DNA of 64,000 nucleotides from Mallotus nudiflorus (taxonomy: Eukaryota; Streptophyta; Magnoliopsida; Malpighiales; Euphorbiaceae): the NCBI GenBank assembly GCA_947683625.1, contig CANTUR010000278.1:992001-1056000 (forward strand). The letters run 5' to 3'. The notes beneath the pieces are model-generated. The model searched no databases, was not told the DNA's origin, and was given only the letters and a program-made list of their open reading frames with translations. How positions within the stretch are numbered: the first letter of the stretch is position 1; every line of letters begins with the position of its first letter. Shown here one piece after another: positions 1-12,369 of this stretch. The position numbers and the translations under genes are program-made.

Positions 1-990
1 TATTCTTAGAAGCATTATAAAAGTAATATCCTTTAGTTTTTTTAAGATATCCAATAAAAGGGAATTTGTCTAATTTGGGTGCTAATTTATATGAAATTTG
101 ATGCTTTACATAAGCCTCACATCCTTAAATCTTAAAAAAGATAAACTGGGAGATTTCTCATTCTATATCTTATATGGTGTCTTTTCAACTGCCTTTGATG
201 GAACTCTGTTTATTAGAAATGTAGTATTTTTAAAAGGGTACCCCCAAAAGAGATTTGAAGATCTAATTGACTCATCATAGATCAAACCATATTCAATAAA
301 GTTTGAATTCTCCGTTTAAACTCACCATTCCTTTGTGGTGTTCTTAGTAGAGTCAATTGTGAAATTATTCCACAATCTCTAAGATGATCAATAAATTCTT
401 AGCTTAAATATTTACCACCCTGATTAGATCTTAATGCTTTAATATTCTTGCCAAGTTGGTTTTACACTTCATTTTTTGAAATTTTGAACATGTTTAAAAA
501 TTTAGATTTATGCTTCACTAGATAGACATAGCCATGTCTGCTGAAATCACCTGTGCAAGTAATGAAGTATAGCCATATCTTTTGAAATCATCTGTGAAAG
601 TAATCAAGTACTAACATCCCCCTCTAGTAGTGGAACTTAATGGACCACATGAATCAGACTGTGTAAGACCTAACAAGTCATTAACCCTTTCACCATGTCT
701 AGTAAAAGGTGTTGTATTCATTTTTCCTCATAAATAATATTCAAAGGTTTCAAATGATTCAATATCAAATGATTTCAAAAGTCCATGTTAATGTAGTTTT
801 GAAATGTGTTTCTCATTTATATGCTTAGACAATAATGCCAAAGATAGGTTATGTTTAAATCATTAGATTTAAATTTTTGTATTAATATTATAGATAGACT
901 TTTCATTAGTTTCTTGAATGTCTAAAACATAAAGACCATATCTTTGTGGAGCATATCCACACACGATAACAAAAGCAATTTATAGTGATT
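1..990 (-). pseudogene. Ty1/copia gag-pre-integrase and integrase remnant
   Basis: Read on the minus strand this segment resembles a copia polyprotein from the gag-pre-integrase motif (about 850-700, a decayed LWHYRLGH-like stretch) through the integrase core (about 700-280) to the integrase C-terminus (about 250-1, a stretch resembling KTPYEIWTGKKPS followed by LAPKSDK). It is closely related to the plus-strand copy at 22.4-23.4 kb, which gives the strongest support. Stops and frameshifts are frequent, so nothing functional is encoded. A local duplication of about 41 bp lies at 527-608 and is single in the other copy. The element continues past the left window edge, where RT would be expected. 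The family is copia; the lineage is not resolved. Confidence 0.8.
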
Positions 991-1018
991 AAATGTAGTG
1001 AGAGTATGAAAAAATTGT

Positions 1019-1240
1019 CACTAAAAGCATAAATTTTACTTATTTTATAATGGTAAAAAATTTATCTCATTAAAGGTATGATTTTTAATAATGGGTTTTT
1101 AGTTGATCATAATTGATGTGTTAGCCCATCATTATTAGCTTAAAAAGGATTTTTTTTATTGATGGGTTTTATTCAGCCATTAATTATTAAGCTAAATAAG
1201 TGTTAAAATTTTCCCACCAAGTGTCCAAGCCTAAAAAATT
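1019..1240 (+). repeat. Possible CACTA element terminal region
   Basis: The stretch begins with cactaaaagcataaat and then has alternating direct and inverted short motifs around gatgggtttt and agcccatcatta, followed by attttcccaccaag. CACTA (En/Spm) elements start with CACTA and have subterminal clusters of short motifs in both orientations. A decayed CACTA transposase lies 3.7 kb downstream in a compatible orientation. I found no matching right end, so this is a weak assignment. Confidence 0.25.
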
Positions 1241-4200
1241 CATTAAAAAAAAGTAAAAATAAAAATCTCTTTATAAAAAGCTATCAAATAAAAAGAAAAA
1301 ATAAAAATCTCACCAAATCATCAACACTAACTATCAATGCCATGAATTAACCCCATGAATCATTGACACTAAATCTCACTTAAAATAGATACCCTCACTC
1401 CTCAAACCCATGAATCAATGCTTAATCATCCATGTTTACACTTGAACTCTTCTATGTTTAATTCTAAAATTCTCAACATTGTTGTGTTCTTCTTAATTTC
1501 TCAGTTGTGTTGTTCTTTAGCTCCACTATATTATCAATTATTTTTCTCTATGTTAAATATATGGCGAGTTTATAATGTATTTTTTTCATTTGCATTTGAA
1601 TTTTTAGTCACTTAAATTTTGCTTTTTTTTTTAATTTTTCGTGGTTTTCAATTAAATCTTAAATTCTGCTTGTAGAAACTAGTGTCGCTCTTTGTCATCA
1701 ATTTTCAATTTTCTACTAAAAATCATTCACTCTTAAATTTTTAGTTGAAGAAATCAAAGTTCCCCCTGAAACTAGTGCTATTGTCACCAATAGTATCTTT
1801 AATATTTTTCATTAAATGATTGATTAAGAAAATACTTTAGAATCTAAAAGTTTTTCTCAATAAAAAACAGAATTAACTTTTTTCTAATTTTTTGGTTAAT
1901 TCCTTTGTCTACATTGATGTGCTTCTTGATAATGAATCTGAGTAGTTTTCTATTACATGTTCTTATCAATGGTATCATCAAAATAAAAAGGGTCTTAATA
2001 TTTTTTCTTACTTTGTATAATTATGTCTGCTAAATGCACTTTTCTTCCCTAGTGTTCTATGTCTACAATGTTATTTGAAATTATTTGAGCATTTCATTTT
2101 AACTTATGGTTGTCCTAAAGTTTCTAATAAAATAACTATAATACTAATAATGTTAGATTAGTTATGAATTTATACTTTAACACTTAATTAGTTACTAATT
2201 TACAAATCAAAGAAAAATCTCATAATAGGATACATATATATAAATTTGGAGACAAAAGAAACATCATAATAAGATAAAAGCACCGTGTCAATATAAGTAT
2301 GTTGCACTGAGCCACTCACCAATGATTTTGGCCTTACAACCTCTCATTTATTAGCTTAAAAGGCATAATCTACATTCATGCGGCAAGTTAAAAAATAAAA
2401 GCTCATTAATGACACCATTGCTAAATTTGATTTTATTAAGTCTTGGTAGTACTTCATAAGTGTCCTCTGTAAGAATTACAATACGAAATGAATCCAATTA
2501 GTTATATCTATACAGCAAAGAACTTGTAAATATATCATATCACAATATTTACATCAACATAATTTTTTTTAGCATAAGCTATATAACCTTAGAAGATTAA
2601 TAGGAAAAGTTAAGCAACTTTAATCAATATGCTTAGAAAAAAATGGGCAGAATATGTACTTAACCAAAGCACAACTTAGTGTTTTCTTTTTATATCTCAT
2701 AAGGTGCCTTTCCATCAAATTTTTATGACATCTTATAGCTTTTACAAATTTTAAAACCTAGTTACTATGCTCTTTAAAAACTATTTCCAAAATCAAGTGA
2801 ATAGCTTTAAGTTGACCATTGACAAAAATTTTAGGTATCACACTTTTATGGAAATTGCTTGAAGCACAAAATCAAATGAGAAAAAACTTCTAAATCTCTT
2901 ACCAAATCCTCTTCCAGACTTGGAGCCATAAATATCACACTGCCATGCCTCCTAAAAAAAGAAATAAGGAAATGAGAACATATAAAACTTAGGATAGGTA
3001 TATGAATCATTAAAATAGTTAAACATATTAATTGTAATAGAAAATGAAAATTCAACTTGCATTGCTAATCAAAAGAAAGATGGACACATAAGTGCTAAAT
3101 TATTAAGCATGATTAACAAATTAAATACACTATTTCTAGTTATGAAGTTTCCTCCACCACTTAGTAAAAAACTAGTAGGATACCAAACTTTTTATAATAT
3201 TGATAATTAATAATTTCATTAAATTTCTTATAGTGTATAGGGTATTTGTGCTTTGATTTTTCCATTTAGGACTAGATCTAGGAGTTGGGTATTAAAAACC
3301 TTATATTTGGTGGCCTGGGATTGATAATATATCTAAGGGCCTATGTTGCATCTACTTATGTATCTTTTATTTTGCAAATATATCAGAATTCTAATTTGTA
3401 GCTATAAACATTTTATAGTATAAAGCTTTTAAATATAGAATTCATATATAAATGTGTATTCACAAATTATGTTTTTTAAAAGTGCATTTCTTGCACTCTC
3501 TAATAAACTTGTTTGCTAATTTCCTAATTTAACACACGTACAAAGACTTGCAATGTTGTGCCAAGAGGGGAAATTTTCATATGAACTTTCTCCCTATGCT
3601 TTATAGTGTAATTGGATACCTATATAGCTACATTTAATAGGTGATTAAATAATACATGTATTGTGTTCATGGAATTAGTCTCCGAATATCTTGTATATGG
3701 ATATTATAAAGGAAGAAAAAAGAAAATCATATACACTGCTTATCTTGATCTAGTTGTTGCCTTAATGTTTTTTAGTTTTGTTGTGTTTTTTTTACAATTG
3801 CAACTACTATGCCAAGTAAGTGAGGAAACATTGCAATTATAAATGAAGTGTACATGTTGAACTAACAGGCATATAGATGTGTTATTGTGTTATAATGCTA
3901 ATAATACAAGCTATGTTTTTTCCAAAATTAATTTTTTTTATCAACAATTGAATAGAAATATTTTTTTTTGTCAACATATACCATTTTGATTAAGATAATT
4001 TATAAGTGATAAAATGATAGCTAAGAACATGAATATGATAGGCTCTGAAAATGTGCTAAAGATGGATTTTTATTGATGTTGATATTGATATAGACTATTG
4101 ATGAATAGTTAGTATAAAGTAGGAAAGGGGCTTATATGGAAAAGAATATAAGTGTAAATATTATGATGATAATGATTAGGATGATGATGGATGAGGGCAT

Positions 4201-4740
4201 AAAGTACAAGCACTAATTATTAACGAGCTAATTCATAAGACATTAGGGTAATGTAACTGGTGTAATTTGACAAATGAACCTAAGTCAATTAGAATAGATG
4301 TAGATTATATGGTTAAAATAATGTCAGCACTGATTCAGCGCTTAATAAATTAACGAGGAAAAAAATCAATTATTAAGGCTAATTTAGTTAATCATGTTAG
4401 ATTATATAAGCATAAAATCAACATATACCACAATTGTTTTCTAAAACTAGCATAGGTTGCATCAGGGTAAAAAGAATATGTAACTTAGGATAAGATACTA
4501 ATTAACAAAGAATTAGAAAATCTTACTGGCAAACTCTTCATTAGATTGCTCAATTATTGGAGAAGAAGATGTAATAATAGTTCTTAGCTTTGAAAGGCTC
4601 CTACCTATTTGTAAAGCTCAATTTATTTCAAGATATTCTCCATTTTCTCTTGCCCTAACATCTTTTTTTTATTAACATTTGATTCTAAATTCTCTTCTAT
4701 TTCTTAATATGTGAACATGAAGGGATATAAAATTTATGAT
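1241..4740. other. AT-rich intergenic DNA, no gene recognised
   Basis: Only short open frames with no recognisable motif occur here. Simple A/T-rich runs and occasional trinucleotide runs (gatgatgatg near 4180) are present. It may be the decayed upstream half or introns of the CACTA element whose transposase begins at about 4750, but I could not identify protein motifs to prove it. Confidence 0.4.
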
Positions 4741-4749
4741 TTAAAGAGT

Positions 4750-5340
4750 CATGATTGCCATATTCTTTTATAATATTTAGTTCCTCTTGCAATATGAGGC
4801 CTCCTTCCTTAAAAGTGTGTGAACCTCTTATTGAGTTATCTATGTTCTTTACTAGTTTAACTGCTAAGGCATTAAGAGTGTAAGAGTTAGAGCAAATCCA
4901 ATTCCAAGTTACTATAACTCTTTATAAGTTTGAATGAGAATTTTTGCCTTCATTTTTTTGATGTAATGGTGCACTTGCCTATTCATTTAGCTAATGAGGC
5001 TAAAATTTGTGGGCCAGTTCAATATCAATGGATGTACTCTATTAAGCAAAGATTGTATGGATTAAAGTAATTCATTCATAATATGGCTCATTTAAAAGGT
5101 TCAATTACAAGAGGATGTATGAATTTTTTGGCTCATGGTAACTAAAATGAATGGAGACAAAATTTAAGAGTTGAGAGAAATGATGATGGTGGTTCTCATC
5201 AATATAATGGTGGAATATCTATCTTTTCACAATTTGGAGATTTTGTATGGCTCGTAATCTACCAAATAATGAGTAGGAGCAAGTTTATAACTATGTGTTA
5301 AAGAATTGTGATAAAGTATAATCTTTTATTAAGTAAGTAA
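4750..5340 (+). pseudogene. CACTA (En/Spm) transposase remnant, DUF4218 region
   Basis: Conceptual translation across frameshifts gives a recognisable DUF4218 signature of plant CACTA TNP2/TnpD-type transposases: a segment resembling EPLIELSMFF and LRVxELE at about 4820-4890, then MVHLPIHLANEAK and ICGPVQYRWMYSIE at about 4960-5045, then GSITRGCMNF and a tail resembling NNEWEQVYNYVLKNCD at 5260-5320. In a working element this protein recognises the termini and cuts DNA. Stops (for example at LANEAK's upstream MV codon context) and shifts abolish the frame. DUF4216 follows in the usual order. No start codon can be assigned. Confidence 0.75.
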
Positions 5341-5599
5341 ACATTTCACAATAGTACTTTTTCCCTTTCCTCAATAAAGAATGTTTAAATCTTTAATGGT
5401 GTAATGCAAAATTTTTTCTCAAATTCATACAAACAGTGTGCTATAGTTATCAAATTTTGAGTGGAATAGATGTTTTGATAGTTGGTTCAAAACTAGAGTA
5501 AGTACATAATTTTCATTGTGTGTTCAATAAGATTGTATATTCAATTTAAAATGTTCATATTTGAGTTTGTTTGTATGTTTCACAAATGCATATGCAAGA

Positions 5600-6095
5600 T
5601 GAGAACATAATAAATGCAGACTTGTTGTTATGATCTCACGGTCCCTCTATATGTAGCAGATGCTTTAATGGTTATATTGTGAATGGGTATAGGTTTTAAA
5701 TAGAAGATTATGATAAGAGACATAGAACTTAAAATTGTGGTGTCTATGTTAGTAGTGACATCGGTAGTGAAATAGTATATGTTGATTATTATGGCATATT
5801 GACTAAAATTCTAGAGCTGCAATATTTTGGTGGGAAAAGAGTGGTGTTGTTTCAATGTAAATGGTTTAATGTGCATGAAAATGTGAGAGGATCAAAAATA
5901 GATGAGTTTGGGTTCACTAGTATTAATCCTCAACATTTTTTGAAACATAAATGAACCATTTATTTTAGCCATTTAATCATCATAAGCCTTTTATACCATT
6001 GATAACATTAGCAAAGGCTAGCATGTTGTATTTAAAACATAACCTCATGATTTGTAAGATATGCCATCTCAAAATGATGCTAAGATCAATGATGT
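5600..6095 (+). pseudogene. CACTA transposase remnant, DUF4216 region
   Basis: The translation contains an upstream segment resembling CRCFNGYIVNGYRF (about 5650-5700), then IVYVDYYGILTKILELQYF (about 5770-5830), GGKRVVLFQCKWFNVHENV (5830-5885), and KIDEFGFTSINPQHF (5898-5940). This is the DUF4216 pattern that follows DUF4218 in plant CACTA transposases. The end decays into a segment resembling WHVVFKT..PHDLYDMP at about 6020-6070. It is on the same strand and in the same order as DUF4218, so both belong to one old element. Stops and small indels are present and no intact ORF remains. Confidence 0.75.
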
Positions 6096-7190
6096 TAGTG
6101 ATGATTTGGGTGAGGCATATCAACATAATGAATCATTCTATTTCAAGTGTGATGACTTAACCACCATAAATATTGAAAATGAAAATCATCATTCATTAAA
6201 TGATGTGGAACTAATGTAGTTAAAACATCAATTATTGAAAGGACGAGGAAATGAAGAAATTTATAAAGTCACATATAACTTGATTACATCACACATCTTT
6301 TCTTATGGTGATTATTTAAAGATACACATTGTTACCATTTTCTGATTTAAACTTAGTTAATTTACTATTTTTAATTTTCCATGCATACAACTGTTGATTT
6401 TTTTCTAATTTATAATTGTATTGTTTTACATATGCAAGTTAAAGCTGCTTGGGTTGCTTATTAAAGTGAATGATGCTATAAAATAGTGTAAGAGAAGGGA
6501 AGGGTGCAAGCTAAAAGGTTGGAAAATTCATTACACGTAGTATGTTAGCCAAAGGGCATAAATGTTTACTCAAATCATTTTGGCTAGTCAAAACTTTCAA
6601 TGGTATTGTAACTAAATTTGAAATTTTTTCCATTTGTATATTATATCATACCTTAAGGATTTTTTTTAGCTGACTTTAACTACAAAAGAGATTTCAAAAA
6701 TTCTTGTTATTAAATTCACATAAATTTCCATATAGTGGCTTCATCTTATTTATATCAGCATCCTATATCTTCATAATTATAGCATTTATTTCCATGTTCT
6801 TGAATGTTGGATGCCAACTAGTAAATATAAAGATAGTTGACAACTTCAATTCCATTTTTTCTAGAATCCAAGAAGCTTGTAAGAGTCCAAGTAGAAATAA
6901 AAAATCCTATCTTGGTGAGTGAAATGATGCATCAAAACTTGTCAATGCCGCTAGAAATGGCAATTTAACCTGTTTTTATGTTATTATTCTTTAGAAATTA
7001 AACAAGCGTGGATTAGGGAGATGATATTATAAATGGGGTTAAGTAAATTAATATTCTTTTCATTGATTTTGCATGAGTTTTTTATTTACCTACTCTAACT
7101 TTAATGAGAAAATTTGCAGTATAAGTATTTCCATTAGCATCTATAGAGAATGATATCATGTTTTAATTCTAACATTTCTTTTATTCATTA
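6096..7190. other. AT-rich DNA downstream of the CACTA remnant
   Basis: No protein domain is recognised. A 72-codon open frame at 6704-6922 (plus) is hydrophobic (ILFISASYIFIIIAFISMF) but is typical of chance translation of T-rich DNA. A purine-rich stretch at 6240-6260 and a segment near 6440-6560 might continue the CACTA 3' exons. No right terminus was found. Confidence 0.35.
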
Positions 7191-7199
7191 TTTAATTCT

Positions 7200-8016
7200 A
7201 ACACTTCTTTTATTCATTGTTTAAAGGTGTAATCATGTCTTACAATCTTATTTTGCACTTTGGGGAATCTGAATACCAAGAAAAGAATTTCAATCTAGAT
7301 AGTTATTTATTGGATATTGTGAGTATATGCAAAAGATTCATTGATATATAATATATTGGTTTTAAACTCATTGATTGGGATGGCCATATATATGAAGATT
7401 TGATGACCATACACATCTACATCAATCAAAACTCAAGCTAAGTGATCAAAATCACATTCCAAGGTAGCTTGATCAATTATGATTAGAACTACAATATTTT
7501 AGGAAATATTTAAGCGTAGTTATGGATCCAATAATTCCCATGGGAGTCAATAAAGATGCATCCACAGATTGGTGGTGGTTATTTTTTTTAGAAGGGATCA
7601 AACCTAGGATTCCAACATTAAAAGTACAAAATTTCGAGCTTCAAAATTAAAGAACCATGACCCCAAACCAAATCTTTATCTTGAGCCTAGAATAATAAGA
7701 TATAAAAAAATCCTATGCTAAGAAAAATTAATTGCCATCTTGATTCCAATCCTTAAACAAAAGTCAACTTCTCTTTTAGCTTTTAGAGAGTCTAAGGAGA
7801 GTCTCCCTTGTTCAAAATTACTTTCATAATAAGATTGTGCTGACATAGCACTAAACACTTTTGGTAGATATTCAAATTAAATTTAACAGCCTGGTAAGGG
7901 GTAGTTTTTGGAGTGGGAAGATCCACCACTAATGGCAAGGAAACAATAGGAACGTCAATATTAAGAACATCAACATATGACTTTGACATTGTATGGTTAG
8001 GGTTTTTAGAAGGCAT
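7200..8016 (-). pseudogene. Weak LINE ORF1-like (DUF4283-like) trace
   Basis: On the minus strand the stretch 8016-7792 reads KSYVDVLNIDVP, then TPYQAVKFNLNIYQK and HNLIMKVIL. Further down (about 7500-7400) a frame has DQATLECDFDHLA and VLIDVDV. This order vaguely resembles DUF4283/zf-CCHC ORF1 proteins of plant L1-like LINEs, where a KSYA-like start is followed by LVGKF and later a DxAT...ARVCVE motif. There is no reverse transcriptase nearby and several stops interrupt it, so this is a low-confidence assignment. Confidence 0.3.
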
Positions 8017-8827
8017 TACATTATTATTGGCAAAAATAGATTGTGAGGAACTTGTAACATGAAAAAGATCAACATGCCCAAGATTATCATTGAAATTTAG
8101 GGTTTCTTAATGGTGTTGGCTCCATCCACAAAAATAGGGTAGTTAAGAATATTTATCTTATGTTAAAGATTTAAAGTGTAGCATTATTGGTGGTTTGTTT
8201 AAAAAAAACTACTGGTATTTAAATCTCTTTATTAGATAAGTCATTTATCATATTGTTAGGATTAGATTATTTTTATTTTCTATTATTATCTTTTTTTTAA
8301 TAAATAAAGAGATTTCTTTTCATAGTGAAGGAGCTCCTAGCTTTTGGATGATTTTCTTTGATTTTTCTAATTCTTTGTCGTGAGCCAAAACACAACCACT
8401 TTTCTTTATTTTTACATACTTCTTTAGTTCTTGGCTATGATCAAATTCTAATAAATTAAAATCACACACATCAAAACTCATAAAAACATCAAAAGTCACA
8501 GACTTGATGATCACCTTCTAAAAAGTATAAATACTGCATCCACCATCTTCATCCTTTCTTATTCTTCTTTAATATATTTTGTAATTTTTTCTTTTTTTCA
8601 TCCGTATTACTTTGTTGACCTAATCTTGTCTTTTCTTTGTGTTTCCATGTTAATAACTAGAGTAACCTAGAATGGAATTTATGTGATTGGATGTAGAAAT
8701 CAAATTCATGAAGAAATCCATGGCAATCCATGGATTAAACCATTTTTATTGATTTTATGTAGTTAAGGGTTTCTATCTATTTATTTTTATATTTTGGATT
8801 CTAATTAATTTTAATTTATATTTTCAG
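8017..8827. other. AT-rich intergenic DNA
   Basis: No gene is recognised. The right part (about 8560-8827) contains ccatggcaatccatggatt, comparable to the ggaaaacccatggagaatcc segment that precedes the taatagcccc motif in the Tat LTRs at 29.8 and 33.2 kb. It is probably the decayed 5' part of the LTR that follows. Confidence 0.4.
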
Positions 8828-10496
8828 TAGATTATTATAATAGCCCCAATAGTGGGAATAATGAAAGTTTAGATGTGTGTGTTGTGTGTTTTTATTTTAA
8901 TTTATCGATTCTTAAAATTCGGGTTTCAATTGGATAATTTAATTAAAATCAATAGCATAAAAATTAAAATTAGGATTTCTAATTAAAATTGAATTTGAAT
9001 TAGGAGAATATAATTTGAGTTGTTTGCTAATTAATTTTTCATTTGTTCATAATTTATATTGGTAAATAATTAGTTAATTAGTTTTTTAGGCTCACTTTTA
9101 ATTGCGTCCATTTTCTTTTTCTTTAGGATGCTTTTGTTTGTAAATAAGTTGATTAACATAGGTTAGTAATTATTTTAGGCCCACTTCCTTTTTTTTAGCC
9201 CACTTTTTAAATTTTGTTTAGATTTTTGGTTTGGTTTATGAATAAATTAATTAATTTAGGCCTAATTTGTTGAATTTTAATTTTAAAAATTAGATTTGAT
9301 TTTAGACCCAATTAATTTAATAGGTTAATAGTTTAATTAACTCTAAATTTAATTAATTAAAATAAACTTTAGGCTCGTAATTAATTAGATTTCAGGTTTT
9401 ATTTTTACATTTTATTATTTTGTTTGTTTTATTTATTTGATTTTTTATTTTATGCGTAGGTTGTAATAGCCCCAATAGTGAGAAGTAGTAGAATCATTTA
9501 ATTTTCTGTACTTTAAAATTGATTAGTGAATTGCGTTCAATTTGGTAAAATCCTAATAAAATCCATAGCGGCTTTAGGATAATTTAGGTTGCATGTAAAT
9601 TAAGTTAGGGTTAGTAATCATAGTCCGTATATTTGTATGTTTATTTGCTTTATTTTATTTGGGCTTATTTTTTATGTTTTATTAATTTTAGGCCTCAAGC
9701 CCATCTATAGGTTTAACTCAGTAATAATACGACTTTTTAAAATAGGTTTTAGGTTATAATCAACTTATAATAAATTTAGGCCCATCTAGGTTAATTTAGA
9801 CATAAGCTCACTTTAGCTTAATTAAAATCAATTTACATATAGTTCAGGCCATTTAAAATAAATAGATTTAGGATCACTTCATTTAATTTAAAATTAATTA
9901 GATATAAGCTCACTAATCCATCTAATTCAATCTAAGTCAATTTTCCTCAAAATCAATAGATTTAGGCCCACTTTTTTTTAGAATTAAAATAAATAGACCT
10001 AAGCTTATTGAATAATTAAAATATATACCTACCTTTAGTTTTCCATTTCATTTTTGTAAAATATATGTAGATTTAGCTAACTTTAAGTAAAAGCTAAGTA
10101 AATTAAAATATTTTAGGGACATTGAAATCTATATGAATTATTTGTATGTTCTTTCATAAATAGATGCATTGGAGTTAGATAACTATTAAATTAGGGTTTA
10201 TATGAAATTGCATGTAATTAGAGAACAAAATAGTAATTAATAAACTAATTTTGGATGAACATAAAATGAAAAGAAGTTGGTATTCCGTATGTAGAACCTC
10301 CTAATTATGGTGCTAGCTTTCTTTTAAATAATCGAATTACCACCACCCATTAATTTTCCTAGTTATTGCCCTGGGTGGTGACTTCTCTTCTCCATACTAT
10401 GTCTTTGTGATATAAAAGTGTATTCTCTAGAGCCCTAAGCTCAAACAATGTCGCAGTTATAATATACTTACTGCACGCTAAACCTTACTGTCTATA
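8828..10496 (+). repeat. Tat-like LTR remnant (G0), left end lost
   Basis: The right half matches the LTRs at 28.9-31.0, 32.5-34.4, 46.2-48.3 and 50.4-52.4 kb. Shared landmarks are taatagccccaatagtg, repeated ttaggcccac motifs, a segment with gtgctagctttctttt, tgccctgggtggtgact, and an end at aaaccttactgtctata. The LTR end is directly followed by a primer binding site. The taatagcccc landmark occurs twice, at about 8838 and 9464, so the 5' part looks duplicated or is a merger of two LTRs. The expected LTR start (tgtaagcaccc) is not visible. Confidence 0.7.
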
Positions 10497-10497
10497 T

Positions 10498-10515
10498 TGG
10501 TGACTCCACTAAGGA
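10498..10515 (+). other. Primer binding site of G0
   Basis: tggtgactccactaagga follows the LTR end by one base. The same site follows the LTRs at 31.0 and 52.4 kb. The sequence resembles the tRNA-Arg-type primer binding site used by Tat/Ogre elements; the exact tRNA was not checked. Confidence 0.6.
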
Positions 10516-11335
10516 TAAGAGATATTGATTTTACTTGTGTTCTTTAGGATTATTTTATCAATAATTATTTTATTATTCATTTTGCATGTCCCTATTAGCC
10601 AATGGTGTTGTTTATAGTCCTTTATTTCTACTAGCTTCATAGGATTATAAATTGACTAACTATCACTCTTAGGCTTAACTCGGTTCAAAAGAGGTTACCT
10701 GGTCTCTTCTGACTATAGTCTATGACCTAAGTCTTAAAAGGGGTAGTCTTCTCTTGAGTTTGCAAAGTATGTCAAGCCCCTCTAACCTTGGCTTGTAACT
10801 CAAGTCTGAAAGGAGGGTATCTTGCTAAGGGAACTGTAACTTTTCCTTTAAACCAACCTTATGTAGTGGCCTAGTAAATCCCTCTAAGATTTATGTAAAT
10901 TACTTATGAATGTTACTATAAGGTATTTCTATCTATAAAAGCCTAAGCCTATACTTTAAAAGCCCATTTAGGCTAATAGAGATTGGGCTAAACTTTTATA
11001 CCTAGAAATATTGTTTATATGCTTTGACTGCTTTGAGAGATTTGGCATGTCCATAAGTTCTTGATATCCTTGTTGATATTAAGGGTAAGACTAAACATCA
11101 TTAGAAAAGAGACTTGACATTGAATTTATGTGTGGGAGAAATAAGGTTAGAAGGATGTATATTATACATTTGATTTGTTACTTGTTACTTGATAAGTGCA
11201 TCATGCATAAATGCATCTCATGCATCATGCTAATAATTTATTTTTCAACCATTACAGATTCATTTGGGTCCCCCTATATAAGTAAATATAGTAATGGAAA
11301 ATCAATGAGAACCAATTCAAATCCAAAGTAGATAT
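10516..11335 (+). mobile_element. Untranslated leader of the broken Tat-like element G0
   Basis: This segment is collinear with the leaders of G1 (31.03-31.95 kb), G2 (34.37-35.27 kb) and G3 (52.4-53.4 kb). Shared landmarks include ctagcttcataggattat, ccttggcttgtaactcaagt, tatctataaaagcctaagcc and gcataaatgcatctcatgca. It stops just before the position where gag begins in the other copies. G0 is therefore a 5' fragment (LTR, PBS and leader only). No coding capacity remains. Confidence 0.7.
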
Positions 11336-12366
11336 CTAAAGACATATGTTATGGTATGGTATCCCTTTTTGGGATGGACAATAGGATCAGTGTAATATCA
11401 GGGCACACAAGGTAATGGCAACCACCTACTAGTTATTATTGATTATGGGAGGGTCTACCTGAATAGGCTTTGTAGACTGGAGCCACCACCCGATTTGAAT
11501 TAGGAAAAAGTGAATTATGAAGAACTCACTTTCCTAATGAGAGATTCTAGGTTTGGGGGGTCGGAGTTACTTATCATGTTTCTTATTATATGTTGCTTAA
11601 TTACTCATTACTTCACCCTAGTTTCGGTTTTATGATGTGTTTTCTACCACACTTGATCATTAGTTAGTTTAAATAGAAAATAAAGCACATGATAGTTGGA
11701 TTGACAAGCATTCATCATAAAATAAGCAAATAAGCAAACATTCACCAAAGTAAGTAATAAGCATATAAGTAGCATGCAACACATAGCACACAAGCATGCA
11801 AAAAATAATCAAAATAAGTAAAATAAAAACAGGGAAAAGGGTTAAGGATTACAACCCTTGGAAAACTTATTATAAAAAAATACATCCAAAATGAAAAAAG
11901 AAAAGCCGAATCTGATTAAGGATTATGTTGCCTTTGAATTCGTATTCTATTAATTACATCAAAATAGAAAAAGAAAAGTCCTATTCTAATAAACTTGCAA
12001 AACAAGGGTTAGTGTCTACACATATGCAAGCACACAAGGCAATTATATATTTAATTCATAATAAATAAATTAAATAGCTAAAATAATTAAACTAATAAAC
12101 AAACAAGGATGCTAATGAGAATGCATTATGTAAGGATTTGAAATTTAGGGTATTTTGGTATAAAATTACCATTTTTTTCATGGAATAAAATGCAAACAAA
12201 ATATTTGAAGTGATAAAAAGTACTATTTCAACTATAAAAATATTAAATTTATGATAAAAATAATAAATTTATCTAAAAAGGCATGAAAATAACAAAAATA
12301 ATGAAAATAGACAAAATGCAAATAAAAGCAATAAAATGAAAAATTAAAATAACAAATTGACAAATT
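11336..12366. other. Unclassified AT-rich repeat flanking the SIRE-like element
   Basis: No gene is recognised. The section 11400-11640 (ggtttggggggtcggagtta, then tttcttattatatgttgc) resembles 48340-48480, so it is part of a dispersed repeat. From about 12130 it becomes A-rich, with aaatttatgataaaaata motifs that resume at 21835 on the far side of the SIRE-like element. The element therefore landed inside this A-rich repeat. Confidence 0.5.
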
Positions 12367-12369
12367 TAG

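Noticed and set aside
1418..1615. 65-codon plus-strand frame with hydrophobic start
   Set aside because: T-rich chance frame in decayed DNA; no conserved motif.
6704..6922. 72-codon plus-strand frame with a hydrophobic segment
   Set aside because: Length and composition expected by chance in T-rich DNA; no homologue recognised.
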